Shown: positions 44,328 to 55,564 of the stretch, in pieces
How the letters are laid out: the number at the start of each line of letters is the position of its first letter
How positions within the stretch are numbered: the stretch's first letter is position 1
NCBI GenBank assembly: GCA_025529335.1
Contig: JAMYHX010000079.1
Coordinates: 1 to 64,000 of the forward strand
Source: Rhizopus sp. PT2906
Lineage: Eukaryota > Mucoromycota > Mucoromycetes > Mucorales > Rhizopodaceae
DNA length: 64,000 bases
Reading direction: 5' to 3'
Notes under the pieces: model-generated
What the model saw: the letters and a program-made list of their open reading frames with translations, nothing else
Databases searched by the model: none
Told to the model about the DNA's origin: nothing
Program-made: the position numbers and the translations under genes

Positions 44328-45070
44328 TTTAAGTTGATACAAAAGAAGAAGAAAAAAAAAAGGACAAAGAAAAGCATGTCGGGGCCGCAGAATTTTTTTG
44401 TAAAAGCTCAACGATCTCCTTGAGATACTATCAAGAAAAGGTTAGGCTAAAGTTATTAGACAGTGTAGATAGCCTGAGATTGACAAGTAGAGGCTGAGTA
44501 TTCCTTTGGATGTAAAATGCAGAATAGACAAAAGGATTATTTGTTGTGTGGAAGTTTGATTTTACACATACATTAGATCAAAGATGGTTTATATAGAAAC
44601 ATCCATAGTTACTATCTAAAAGGGGGAAGATGTCGTGTTTAATATTGATTTCGAAGCAAAAATGACCAAAGTCGAGATAACATGATTTGAGCTTGATAGA
44701 GTACATAGGATATCTTTGGTATAAAAGCCAATCCATAACAGATTTACGACTAAAGGTTTAAAAAGTGGGTTATACTACTTGTATAGCCATGATCAAGAGC
44801 GTTTCAGTTTGATATTGTTGTTCATCTTGTAAAATCAATATAACAGTATATATTTACCCTTTTCTTCCTTTTTCATCATTTTCTTTATTGTTTTTAACCA
44901 AAATGTATTCAAAAGAAAACAAACAATAAACATAAAAGTAACAACAGACATAGTTTACAATTGTATTATGTACCTTGTAATCGAAATCTCTGTCTGTAAT
45001 GACTGTAATGAAAAAAGTCACGTATCAAAACATGCTCCAAGTGCTGTCTATTTGTTTCAGGCATACATGC

Positions 45071-45100
<30 letters not shown>
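44328..45100. other. Spacer with AT microsatellite
   Basis: Promoter of the APSES gene and mixed AT-rich sequence. It ends in the (AT)n tract at 45071-45097. No coding signal before 45100. Confidence 0.5.
45071..45097. repeat. (AT)n microsatellite
   Basis: About 13 uninterrupted AT units. It lies immediately left of the degraded zinc-knuckle reading frame. Confidence 0.85.
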
Positions 45101-45101
<1 letters not shown>

Positions 45102-45688
45102 GAGTTTAAATGGAAAAAGAAAACGAAAAGATCCTACAAAGGATGATTATGAAACAAAACAGGACAATCAGAAGGGGCAAAAAATAATATGTTTAGCTCC
45201 TGAAGCAAGTACCTCTGTTACAAGTGAAGCTTCCGCTGTTCTGTGCGCTTGTGGCACACCAGGTCATAATATCTTAAAGTCACCAGTTTGTCCGTTGCGC
45301 CAAAAGACAACTTTCTGAATCCCTGAGAGAAATTTGGAGAGGACGTGTATCTGAAGTCTGTTTTGCGACTAGACTTTGAGCAAAAGTTCACCACAAAAGT
45401 TGAACAGTCAAGTTCTCTCAGAATAATTACAGAGCAAAACTTTTGGTATTCCATATTTCTCAACTCGACAAGGAAATAAAGGCTACGAACAAGAAATATG
45501 AATCTGACGAAATTCTTCTCGCCTTTGACGATTATCACCAAAGTCATCCTTCACTACAACAAAAAAATGAGGTTTATTTTTCAATCTCAGGTCATCTTAA
45601 AAAACTATGTCAAGAACAAGATTTGAAGATAACAACTTTTATTAATGATGATAAAAAACTAGTATCAATGAACGAACGATGGCTTTAA
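45101..45688 (+). pseudogene. Degraded ORF with CxCG-H-C knuckle, probably mobile-element-derived
   Basis: Plus strand shows SSLNGKRKRKDPTKDD, then a zinc-knuckle-like CACGTPGHNILKSPVCPL, a shift of frame to ESLREIWRGRVSEVCFATRL, another shift to DFEQKFTTKVEQSSSLRIITEQNFWYSIFLNSTRK, and finally EIKATNKKYESDEILLAFDD to the stop at 45688. Three frames in succession, each protein-like, suggest a gene broken by small indels. The CxCGxxxH..C cluster recalls proteins often carried by repeats of Mucorales, but the family was not identified. It could instead be an unusually spliced gene: splice sites that restore one frame were not found. Confidence 0.4.
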
Positions 45689-46032
45689 GGAATATGTATT
45701 AATCTAAAACTGTTGGTATGTGTTCTTTTCTTACTCTCCCTTTCTCTCTTTTTCTCCTTTCCTCCTCTTTTTCTCTCTCTCTCTCTCTCTTTTTCTCTTT
45801 TTCAATAAATATATTTATAAAACCTAGTCTATATTTAATGCGGAATAAGATTGTAACATCCTGAAGCGGAGACCGCAGGTGACATAATGGGGAATACAGT
45901 TAATCCAAGTTTGGTGTACTGTGTCATCAAGGTAAACAACCACGTGCATTTGTTTGCCATAAAATTCTATAGTTTCTCTTTTCCTTTATTTTCTCCTTTT
46001 TCTTTCTCTTTTTCTTCTTTTTCTTAAATAAA
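45689..46032. other. Pyrimidine-rich spacer and Rab5 promoter
   Basis: Strong CT tract at 45723-45810, including a CT dinucleotide run at about 45773-45790, then a second pyrimidine run at 45970-46024 directly before the Rab5 start codon. No gene. Confidence 0.55.
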
Positions 46033-46909
46033 ATGGATTCTACTGCAGACAATAGTACTGTTGACATGACAACAACTTCTACAAGTCCTGGAAAGATAAA
46101 AAATGTCAAGCTTGTTCTCTTGGGTAACAAAAGGATGAACAAAATATTTACCTTTGTGTATTTTGACAGTCTATCCTAGGTGAATCAGCTGTAGGAAAAT
46201 CAAGTATCGTCCTCCGTTTTGTAAGCAGACAATATATTGAGAATAGAGAACCTACGATTGGAGGTAAATTGTACATTTCATAAAAAAAAAAACAGTTTTT
46301 TAATATATTGTACTTTAGCTGCCTTTTTGACCCAAAAGTGTCTGGTGAAAGATAGAACTATAAAATTCGAAATATGGGATACTGCCGGTCAAGAACGTTT
46401 TCATTCACTTGCTCCCATGTATTATCGTAATGCTCAAGCTGCTATTGTAGTTTATGATATCACCAAGTCAGTAAGTGTATACTGCGACTTGTTTTAATTG
46501 TTTTGCTCATATTTATTATTAGTCTACTCTTGATAAAGCGAAATCATGGGTTAAAGAGCTGCAGAGACAGGCCAACACCGACATCGTAATTGCTCTCGTT
46601 GGTAATAAACTTGACCTTGTTGAAAATGAAAATGGTGAACCCATCAATGACGAAGAGCATGAAAGACAAGTATCAAAGGAAGATGCCCATGCTTATGCAG
46701 ATGAAGCTGGTCTACTGTTTTTTGAAACAAGCGCAAAGTCTGCTCAGAATGTTGATAGTGTCTTTAATTCCATAGCTGAAAAAATTCCTCTAGATACCAC
46801 CTATTCGCCCAACAGCAGAAATGCAGTCAGTGCTAGAGGTAACCTCAACAACGGTGTCAACTTGATGCAGCCTGCTACTCAAGGAAACTCGAGCTCTTGT
46901 GCATGCTAA
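46033..46909 (+). CDS. Rab5-type small GTPase (Ypt5/Vps21)
   Basis: Controls early-endosome fusion. Four exons: 46033-46123, 46180-46263, 46319-46470, 46523-46909. GTP motifs: LLGESAVGKSSIVLRF, PTIGAAFLTQKCLV, WDTAGQERFHSLAPMYYRNAQAAIVVYDIT, GNKLDL, ETSAKS. The phrase AAFLTQ after the switch I Thr and RFHSLAPMYYR are typical of Rab5. The C-terminus SSSCAC is a double-cysteine geranylgeranylation site. There is a longer acidic insert than usual after GNKLDL (VENENGEPINDEEHERQ), also seen in some fungal Rab5 paralogues. About 237 residues. Confidence 0.93.
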
Positions 46910-47325
46910 TTCTAGAAAATTTAAAAAGTCCCATACCAAATACCCCCTTCTTTTTTTAACTATATCACCCTCTTCCCCTCCCCTTTATCCCCTATCCTTC
47001 CTTTGCTACTTTTGCTTTATTTTTTGTGTTTATACCAAGACGCAAAGAAATAAACAATACTTTGAGCATCATTAAAGAGTATATATAAAAAGGAGAGTGT
47101 ATACAAAACATGTGCATGTGTACGATAGACTGTTTCCTTGTTGTACCAAAATCAGCAGCCTTCAATACCTATTTAGTATCATTAGCATCTTTTTATTCTG
47201 ATCAGTGCGTACAATGTATATTTAAAATGTTCCTGCCTCGACAGAGGATTTATGCAGTCGTGTACTGTTGCTGTAATTTAAAGATCCGCTTGACACTTTT
47301 TTTTCTTCTTGTTTCTTTTAGTATC
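46910..47325. promoter_or_regulatory. Spacer with TATA-like element before F-box/LRR gene
   Basis: TATATAAA lies at 47082-47089. If used as a TATA box, transcription would begin near 47110-47120, which supports the downstream ATG at 47326 as the start of the F-box/LRR protein rather than 47110. The open frame between them is rich in Cys, Phe and Leu and looks like translated leader. Confidence 0.5.
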
Positions 47326-48561
47326 ATGCGTATCTTTTGGCACAGTGGTAAAGAAGGGGAATCTTTGTCCCTTCTCTATCAAACATCATCAACGCCGACA
47401 CGATCACTTAACTTTCCAGCTGAAATTGTCAAAAGGATTGTTGACTATTTACCTAGATCTAGCTTACCTGCTGCGGCTGGTGTTAGTCATCTGTGGTATA
47501 CAGTTGTCATGCCAGTCCTTTATCGTCATTTGTACATTAGAACATTTTCACATTGGATGCTGCTTCAGAGAACATTTGAAGATACAGAATTTGCCAAGCA
47601 ATTTGGACCTTGTGTCTCTTCTCTTGTGCTAAAACCTTCACCACGTCTGATATCGTCTCAACTCACAAGTGCGCTGAACGTGCGGGCTATTGAAAACAAC
47701 GATGAACTACAGCCATCAACGCGAGGATACGTTCGATTAGAACGAGTCAATTATGACTTGACTGGTTTGGAGCATATAGAGACACCGTGGTCTGTAGAGA
47801 AACAAGAAGAAAATGAAAATTATAGAGGCATAGACACATCGTCTAAGGAAGCAGAGTGGCTATTATCTGTCACGGACGATCAAGTGTGCAACGTACTGAA
47901 CTATTGCTACAACCTGGAATATTTGGATCTTTCAGGCTGTGAACGTCTTGGGGATAAAGCTTTGTTTCCAATCTTTTATCAGAAAAAAGCCCACAAGGAC
48001 AAAAGACCTGCTCGATTAAAGGGTCTATGGCTGAATCTTCTGAGAAAGTTAACCATTGAATCTTTAGCCAATTTTGTCTACACTGACATATCCCTTGAAG
48101 GGCCTAATCAATTAAGACATTTGGATCTGGAGTTTGTGGTTGACTTGAAAGACATGCACCTGGATTTGATCCTCTCTAACCTAGGGTCATCTCTTACTCA
48201 CCTAAGACTGAACTCAGCCTATAGTTTGACAAATGCAGCGATTGAAACCATTGTAAAGCATTGCCCAAATCTAAAGCTTCTCTATCTAACGCGATGCTGG
48301 AGAATTGATAACAGAGGTCTGGAACTACTCGTGCACTGCACCAAACTACAATATCTATCTGCGGCCTTTTTGAGTAGTACGAACGAAACTAGTCTAGGAC
48401 AGCTCGTAAAGAATAACCGTGAGCTTGTATGGATTGATATCACGGGATGTGGAATCAATTCTGTCTTCAAGGAGATGATTTTAGAGTCTTGGAAGATGTA
48501 TAGAATTGAGAATCGACTGCCACCTTTATTCATCCAAGATGGAAAGTTGAATTTAATTTAA
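47326..48561 (+). CDS. F-box protein with leucine-rich repeats (Amn1/FBXL-like)
   Basis: Single exon, about 411 residues from ATG 47326. The F-box is LNFPAEIVKRIVDYLPRSSLPAAAGVSHLWYTVVMPVLYRHLYI. Leucine-rich repeats include VLNYCYNLEYLDLSGCERLGDKALFPI, LRHLDLEFVVDLKDMHLDLIL, LTHLRLNSAYSLTNAAIETIVKHCPNLKLLYLTRCWRIDNRGLELLVHCTKLQYLS and LVWIDITGCGINS. These have the cysteine-type LRR consensus of SCF substrate receptors. The open frame extends upstream to 47110, but that part is not domain-like. Second F-box gene in the window; substrate unknown. No intron, unlike most neighbours. Confidence 0.83.
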   Translation: MRIFWHSGKEGESLSLLYQTSSTPTRSLNFPAEIVKRIVDYLPRSSLPAAAGVSHLWYTVVMPVLYRHLYIRTFSHWMLLQRTFEDTEFAKQFGPCVSSLVLKPSPRLISSQLTSALNVRAIENNDELQPSTRGYVRLERVNYDLTGLEHIETPWSVEKQEENENYRGIDTSSKEAEWLLSVTDDQVCNVLNYCYNLEYLDLSGCERLGDKALFPIFYQKKAHKDKRPARLKGLWLNLLRKLTIESLANFVYTDISLEGPNQLRHLDLEFVVDLKDMHLDLILSNLGSSLTHLRLNSAYSLTNAAIETIVKHCPNLKLLYLTRCWRIDNRGLELLVHCTKLQYLSAAFLSSTNETSLGQLVKNNRELVWIDITGCGINSVFKEMILESWKMYRIENRLPPLFIQDGKLNLI

Positions 48562-48773
48562 TTATCACTTGCACTTTTGTACAATGCCCTCTAAAAAATT
48601 TGGTCGTTTTTTTTTTTTAAATGCTATTAAAGACTTAGCAATAAAGAAAAGTGACCCTTTTGTATCTTTGTTACAGTTATAAGATCACACAAATGATGGA
48701 GAAAGGTCATTTACATTAGAATATCGAAAAGAAATGAGAGAGTTGTGAAGCAATTTTTAAATTTTTTATTAAA

Positions 48774-49095
48774 CTAATATTTGGTGGGTCCACAACGAGC
48801 CTTAATGATATCCTTGACCCTCTTTGGCATGGAATCAATCAACTTATTAATTGTTTCTCGAGTAAACTCCCTCCAAACACTCTTCAAAACTAATTCCAAG
48901 GCTTGCTGGTTATTAGTATGAAGGCATAAAGTGTTAACTCTCCTCTTCATTATGCTCCACAAATTTTCGATTGGATTTTAATCCGGTGACTGAGCTGGCC
49001 AAGGCATCTTGTTTATGCCCTTGGCTTCCCTCCATTCAGCAGCAATTTTCGCTCTATGGATGGGTGTTCCATCTTCCATGATCACAGAACTATAT
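48774..49095 (-). pseudogene. Tc1/mariner transposase relic, C-terminal part
   Basis: The minus strand reads SVIMEDGTPIHRAKIAAEWREAKGINKMPWPAQSPD, a stop (TAA), then NPIENLWSIMKRRVNTL and so on to RVKDIIKARCGPTKY and TAG/TAA at 48774. This is the DD-to-end part of the Tc1 catalytic domain: MEDGTPIH is the second Asp region, SPDxNPIENLW the third. The stop sits where Leu is usual, which fits a TTA-to-TAA change. The N-terminal DNA-binding and first Asp region are missing. Dead copy. Confidence 0.82.
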
Positions 49096-49357
49096 TAAGA
49101 AAATAAGCTGAACCTCATCTTATTGGATAAACTGTCCTCTAAATGTTATGAGTCTTTGTAGGGTTATTACTACGGTAATTTTTAAGGTATTTTTAGGCTG
49201 ACAGACTAAAAAATACTTTTTCAAAAAGGAAATCTGTCAAGGATTTTTTGAGTCTGAAGATTCATATACTGTAATAAAGCACTGTCATTTCAATTACCGC
49301 TGAATTCTAAGGTGTCTTTTTTTCCCTCTTGTTTTGTATTTTTAAAGGAACGGTTAG

Positions 49358-51067
49358 ATGGCATCTGCAAGTAAATAAGATAGAACCTATTCCCTTTATG
49401 TCAAGGCTCTAACGTATTGGTAGTTTTCATTTTGGATCTTAAGGGAAAAGTTCTCATTTCCCGTAACTACAGAGGTGACATTCCAATGAGTGCAGTTGAG
49501 AAATTTATGCCTTTGGTAATCCTCCCCATGTCTCTCTTGTCTTTAAGCTAATACTTTATTTTATAGGTCTCAGAAGCAGAAGATGAGCAAGTTCCTTTAC
49601 CTTGCTTCACTCATGAAGGCATAAACTATCTATACTTGAAACACAGCAATCTTTATTGTAAGTTACGCTTTTCATTAGTTCATTATATATATGTATGTTC
49701 TAATATAATACAGTGCTTGCCTTGACACGGAAAAACACCAATGCTGCCTCTATCATGCTTTACCTTCACAAACTGACTGAAGTATTTACAGAATACTTTA
49801 AAGAACTAGAAGAAGAATCGATTCGAGATAACTTTGTGATTGTGTATGAATTATTGGATGAAATGATGGATTTTGGTTATCCTCAGACGACAGAAACCAA
49901 GATTTTACAAGAGTAAAAAGAGAAAAAGAGGTGTACAACAAAAAATCCACGATAGCTCACCTTTCATCTTTGTTAGATATATAACTCAAGATGCTCATAA
50001 GCTTGAGGTCCAAGTCCGCCCTCCCATGGCTGTAACAAATGCAGTCTCTTGGCGTTCAGAAGGTATCAAGTACAAAAAGAATGAAGTATTTTTGGATGTT
50101 ATTGAAAGTGTAAACTTGTTGGTAAGAAGAATAAGAGAAAGAAGCCAGTGAAAGGAAGGGATGGTCAATATTGACTATTTTTCACTAGGTAAATGCAAAT
50201 GGTAACGTGTTGAGAAGCGAGGTGCTTGGTTCAGTCAAGATGAGATGTTATTTGTCCGGTATGCCTGAACTTCGTTTGGGTTTGAATGACAAGGTCATGT
50301 TTGAAGCAACAGGGAGAGGAGGTTCGGCTACAAAAGCCATAGAAATGGAAGATGTCAAATTCCATCAATGCGTTCGTTTGTCTAGGTTTGAAAATGATCG
50401 TACGATCAGCTTTATCCCTCCTGACGGAGACTTTGAGCTGATGAGCTACCGTTTGCAGACGACAGTGAAACCATTGATTTGGGTGGAGGCTGTTGTGGAG
50501 ACATACTCTGGCTCTCGTGTTGAATATCTTGTCAAGGCAAAGGCGCAGTTTAAACGTAAGAGTACAGCCAATAATGTAGAAATTGAAGTGCCTGTACCTG
50601 ACGATGCCGATACCCCCAAGTTCAAGGTAAGAGAACCTCACTACACCTGTACTCTATCCATTTACAAGACAAAAAAAAATAGTCAAGCAGTGGATCTGTT
50701 TCCTATAAACCAGAAAGGTCATGCCTTGTGTGGAAAATTAAACAGTTCCAGGGAGGAAAAGAGTTCATTATGCGTGCTCATTTTGGTCTGCCATCTGTTC
50801 AAGCAGCCGATGAATCAGAAAAGAAACCACCTATCAATATCAAATTTGAAATTCCTTACTTTACAGTCTCAGGCATTCAGGTTAGATATTTAAAGATTGT
50901 AGAAAAGAGTGGATATCAAGCACTGCCTTGGGTGAGATATATTACACAAAACGGAGGTAATACGCATTCTCTTTTTACTAGAGTTTCTTTACTAATGTAT
51001 GAAATTAGACTATCAAATGAGAATGCCAGAATCTATCAAAGCAAATAAACGCGTAAGCGACTACTAG
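49358..51067 (+). CDS. apm1: AP-1 clathrin adaptor complex mu subunit
   Basis: Medium chain of the trans-Golgi/endosome adaptor AP-1; binds tyrosine sorting signals. Eight exons: 49358-49370, 49424-49515, 49567-49657, 49714-49912, 49977-50121, 50189-50626, 50683-50956, 51009-51067. The longin-type N-terminus is MASAIFILDLKGKVLISRNYRGD, then NFVIVYELLDEMMDFGYPQTTETKILQEYITQ. The mu-homology domain includes AVSWRSEGIKYKKNEVFLDVIESVNLLV, SGMPELRLGLNDKV, IEMEDVKFHQCVRLSRFENDRTISFIPPDGDFELMSYRL and WVRYITQNGDYQMRM. AP-1 rather than AP-2 is preferred from the MASAIFILDLKGK start and RGGSATKAIEMEDVKFHQCV. Tail ends KRVSDY. Confidence 0.92.
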
Positions 51068-53663
51068 ATATCTTCTTGTAACTTTCGTCATCTGGTCTTT
51101 TGCTCTGCTTGATTTTGACCACTTAATGTGCGTGTATTTATATAAAACATAACTTGACATCTTAAACTGGAGAAACAGAATTGACATTAAAGTGAGATTA
51201 ATTGTTGACCCATTCCTTGACTAAGGGGAATCTAGGGATGCTTTCATAAGAGCACCTCCACTTTCGTTGTTTACACAACTAGCTACTAGTGGCTGATTTC
51301 TTTTGTTATTTAGACATATATCACAAATGAATCTAGTGATAATAAACGCACAATAGGCTCTGTTATATATTATTTATTTAATATAAAGCATCAATCAACA
51401 TCATTACTGAAGCTAATGGCTTATTACCAATTATGAAGGTTGATCTTTGCTGACAATCACATGTGCATAAACAATGACACATTGTTAGCCAGTAGAAGCT
51501 CGTTAATTAGATAACCCATCATCAACGCTTTAAAGCATTATTGCGCTTTAATGGACGGACTCGGTCTAAGCATTTTGCTTACTCGACAATAGGAACAACG
51601 TTAGCAAAGGATATCGGAAGATAACGTCTCTGGTCTGGCAACTCTTCTAAGACCCGATGTCTTCCTGAACGTGACAATAACCCTTTAACTTCGTTAACCG
51701 GTGGTCTGGGAGAGGTTGGATTTGCCTGCTGATTTAGACACGCTTACAAGTAAACCTCTGAAGTTAAGTATTCCCTATTTACTCCTTTCTGCTTTTATAC
51801 TGATGCGGTTTTTAATAGAGCTATGAGCATTACAAAGGTCACCTTTGTAGACTAATTACAACACTTGTGGCTATCATGTCGCATGGCCTTATACGTATCT
51901 TCGCAAGTGGCTCCTGGTAAATACTAATGCTTCAAGACAAAGTATTTTTTTTTCTCAAGGTTTCTTGGAGTACGTTAAACATTAACCTATGAAACTAGAA
52001 GTAGCCGAATATGTTGCTTCATGAAAACTGCACAGCCATGATACATAAAGTAACCGATGATTTAACTACGATGTTTACCGGACTGAAGCAAAAAAGAAAA
52101 AAAAAAATCAGAATAACCAACACATGACTTCATTATCTTCTTGATTATTAGACATGTTGTTCGGATTATCGAAACTGGGGGCAATGGCCGTTCTGCTTAC
52201 AGATAACTAAAGGCCAAAGCTATGAAATAATTTATACTTCTCCGCTATGAAAACCAATCAAGGTAATTAAAGCATATATACTATTCTTGTGTTTATTCTC
52301 TGGCCCAGTTATAAAAGTATACAAACATCGTAATCAATTATGCAGCTTCCTGATAGGGAAACTGTATTGAATGGTGTGATAAAGGTATTTAAAATCCTAG
52401 ATTGCGTAAGAGGATTAAAGCAAAGAAGTTTTCGCGTTTGTAAGATTTGACGTCGTTTGAAGAGAAGGAGGATCAGAGCGCGTGATATACGAAATAATAA
52501 AAGACAAGAAAATACAGCAAAACTGAGTTATTTCTTCTTGTTGATCAAGAGTGATTCTTATTTACACTTTAAGCTTCTGTGAGATTATAGCTGATAACTG
52601 CTCTGGGGTGAAGTAGCTTAATTGTGGGTTTCTTAGTTTTACTACTGTGACATCTGAATCAAGAGATGATCTTATGCATTGTACAAATTTCTGTTATTGT
52701 AAAGGCAATTTCTCTAGTTCCAATGTACATATATTATGCTTGAATACAACCAGGGTCGTTTCTGGGGATGCCTAAGTTGTTATACACTCTTTTCGGAAAG
52801 TAAATTCGCCTGTGATCGAAAATAAATACACCCATGATGAGAACAAAATTCATGTTGCATGAAATGTAAATTCGTCGTCGCCAAGAATATTTTCGTAATA
52901 TTAACAGGTGGGCTGTCTTGGAGTTGAAATTAACTTAATATTAGAAATAGCCCTCTTTAGTCTCTTTGTAAAAGTTTAAATTCTTTATTCGGTCTTTCCA
53001 TGAAATCAGAAGAACATGTAGTCATATTTGGCAATGCAAAACTAGCCTGTCCTCATGGTCCTTGCTCTGACTCGCTTGTCCCGCCCTTTTTGCTCTCTGG
53101 CGTGTATATCTGGAACGTTCTCCCAGTTGCCTCTTCTTGTGCTCTGGGTTCTCTCTGTCCTCCGTTCCTTTTTTTTGTTTAAACTATCCTGGGTAGTTAT
53201 CGCTACCCTCCCCAGAATGCACTTCGGTGGTAAGTAAGACTAATATTAGGATATATGCTCTAATACTAACATATGTTTCTCTCTTTTTTCTACATATAAA
53301 CTCATTATCTCTCTCTCTCTCTCTTTTGACATGATGTCGTTTTATTCAAACATATTTTTCTTTGTCGTCTTTTTACGCAAATAATTTTTTTATTTTATGA
53401 CAACATTTTATAAAATTAATGTCAATAATTAATAAAAATACAGTAAGTGATGTGATTCAGATGGACGAACAACAGTAAGCTCAATTTTGATAGTTGGCTG
53501 TGGTGATAAATGTCTTTTCTTAATAAGGCGAAAAGCATCGAAAGCGAATGTATTTTATTTTTATGTCCTTTTCATCTCAGTCTGCATCCAGATTTTGTCT
53601 GGAATAAACTTGCGCATTTTCAAGTTCAGTTTACATTGCTGTAAAAGCTTGCTCTTCAATAAC
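51068..53663. other. 2.6 kb without a recognisable gene
   Basis: The longest gene-poor stretch. Six-frame reading gives only short frames. The one at 52990-53230 is Pro/Phe-rich and unconvincing. A CT run is at about 53308-53326. There is no tRNA or rRNA feature I can support. Base composition in 51.2-52.9 kb is more even than in ordinary spacers, which suggests old repeat DNA, but no family was recognised. Confidence 0.45.
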
Positions 53664-54912
53664 TTAATAGAAAAAAAAAAAGGCGTGATCGATATTCTCT
53701 TTAGAAATACATAGAGTGACCCTCTCTATTATATAAGCATTGCTTGAATTATTTCCATTGTAGAAGGTGACGAAATTGGTTAAAGAATTGTTTATTTCAA
53801 CTATTTGATTTTCCAAGACAAACCTAAATCTGGGTAACCCAGCCCTGAAGTCTTCAATAGCCTTGTTAACTTCTGACATTGGGTATTTCTTATACCATGC
53901 CTTGAGGTTTTTCTCAGAGATAAGTTGAAGCATATCCTCTGTGTCCTTGACACTTCCAGAAGCAGAGGCAACGATAGCGATTTGCTTAAAGATTTGATTG
54001 AAGAGTGGAATTGGTGGATATGAGAATTCAGGAGCGTTCACGTTAATGAAAATACCATTAGGAGCCAAGAGATTAAAGTATGTTTCCCACTTGAAGTCTT
54101 CTCCTACACCAGTACAAATGATATGTGTCAACTTGTTTGCATATTTTGCCATTTCCTCTTCGTTGCTTGTGACAACATAATCATCGCAGCCTAGCTCAAG
54201 AGCAAGATCGCGCTTTCTATTGCTGGATGATAGAGCAATCACAGTGGCACCTAATGCTTTACCAAACATGACTGCAAAGTGGCCAAGACCACCAATACCT
54301 AAAACACCCAAGGTAGAGCCAGGGCCGACATTCCATCGTCTAAGAGGAGCATAAGTTGTTACGCCTCCACACATGAAGGAGGAAGCATTTTCATTGCTAA
54401 CATTATCTGGGATCTTGCAAACAAATGTTTCGTCGCCACGCCACTTGTCAGCATAACCACCGTAGGTTTTTTCACCAGTTGACCAATGGCTATTGTAGGT
54501 CAGAACAATTCCGTTCATGCACACATTTTCCTCTCCGTTACTGCAAGTATGGCATTGCTTACATGAGCCACAGACAGGACCTAAACCAGCACGATCACCA
54601 ACTTTGACCCTTGTCACATTCTTTCCTACTCTTGTAACAACACCTGCAATTTCATGACCAGCAACGCATGGGTAATCAGTGGGCCCCCAGCCGGAGTCTA
54701 TGTGGTGGCAAAGGGTATTAGACATTGATATATAAGGCACTGCCTTTTCTCTATATACCTATAGTGTGCACATCACTACTACAGATACCACAGTGAGTGA
54801 TATCCATTTCGACACTGTTGTCATCCCATGCCTTGAGAGGGAATTGCATTTGCACAAGAGGCTTGTCCTTGCCAACGGATGCCCAACCAGTGAATGTATC
54901 GTTTTTAGACAT
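53664..54912 (-). CDS. Zinc-dependent alcohol dehydrogenase (cinnamyl/NADP ADH family), extended C-terminus
   Basis: Two exons, 54759-54912 and 53664-54697. The N-terminus is MSKNDTFTGWASVGKDKPLV. Catalytic zinc ligands are CGICSSDVHTID (Cys) and GHE; structural zinc is CGSCKQCHTCSNGEENVC. The nucleotide fold is GVLGIGGLGHFAVMFGKALGA, followed by SSSNRK, which fits NADP(H). It resembles Adh6/Adh7-type enzymes that reduce aromatic and fusel aldehydes. Family members normally end shortly after a motif like RFRFVLEN; here the frame continues for about 45 residues rich in Asn, Ile and Phe to a stop at 53664. That tail may be non-functional read-through after loss of the original stop. Confidence 0.88.
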
Positions 54913-55564
54913 TTGAAATAATGAAGAGAAAGAAAGAGATAGAGAATTTACAAACAGTAAAGACTGAATGAATGCGTCGTCTTTTATAAATGATAAAGAC
55001 CAGTTTCAAAGTAAGCTGTGGGGTTATGCATCCATTTTACGAATAAGAAAAACGTCAGCCAGTTGACATTTTAGGGTAAGAGAGTTCTTTAGACCGTTGC
55101 TTAAAAATCAATGTCCAGCGGTTTGCAAACCCAAGTAAATGGATGCCTTGTATGCAAGAAGCAGGGCTTCATGGTCGAATGGCATATTAATAATAGCAAA
55201 GATACCAAAAATTAATCTGCCATTTGGTTATACAGTAAAATTATGCTTCTTGGATACAAGAAATCCACTAATTGAGGGCCAACATTCTATTGGAGACTTT
55301 TTCCCATCCTCGCAATACTTTGAGTTATCCGTACTATCTATGCATGATAAATGGTATAGCCGTACTATCAATCGTCAAACTTTGCTATTATCGACTAGGC
55401 AAAGAAGCAGAAATAGCCAATGATAGGCTTATAAATCATGCCAATGTTATGTGAGGGAGTTTAGAAAATGTCATAACAATAACGTTCTCAACAAGTATTC
55501 GATAAAGATACTTTGATGTATTTGATGAAATCATAATAATACTTTACAATCTTATAGTAGAGCA
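54913..55564. other. Spacer upstream of alcohol dehydrogenase
   Basis: Holds the ADH promoter on the minus strand. Short plus-strand frames at 55139-55454 lack family features and were not called. Confidence 0.45.

Noticed and set aside
47110..47325. Longer N-terminus for the F-box/LRR protein
   Set aside because: Cys/Phe-rich text without domain character; a TATA-like element at 47082-47089 would put the transcript start about there.
52990..53240. Pro/Phe-rich short frames (possible reverse-transcriptase tail)
   Set aside because: A WNVLP-like phrase recalls LINE ends, but no other reverse-transcriptase motif exists nearby.
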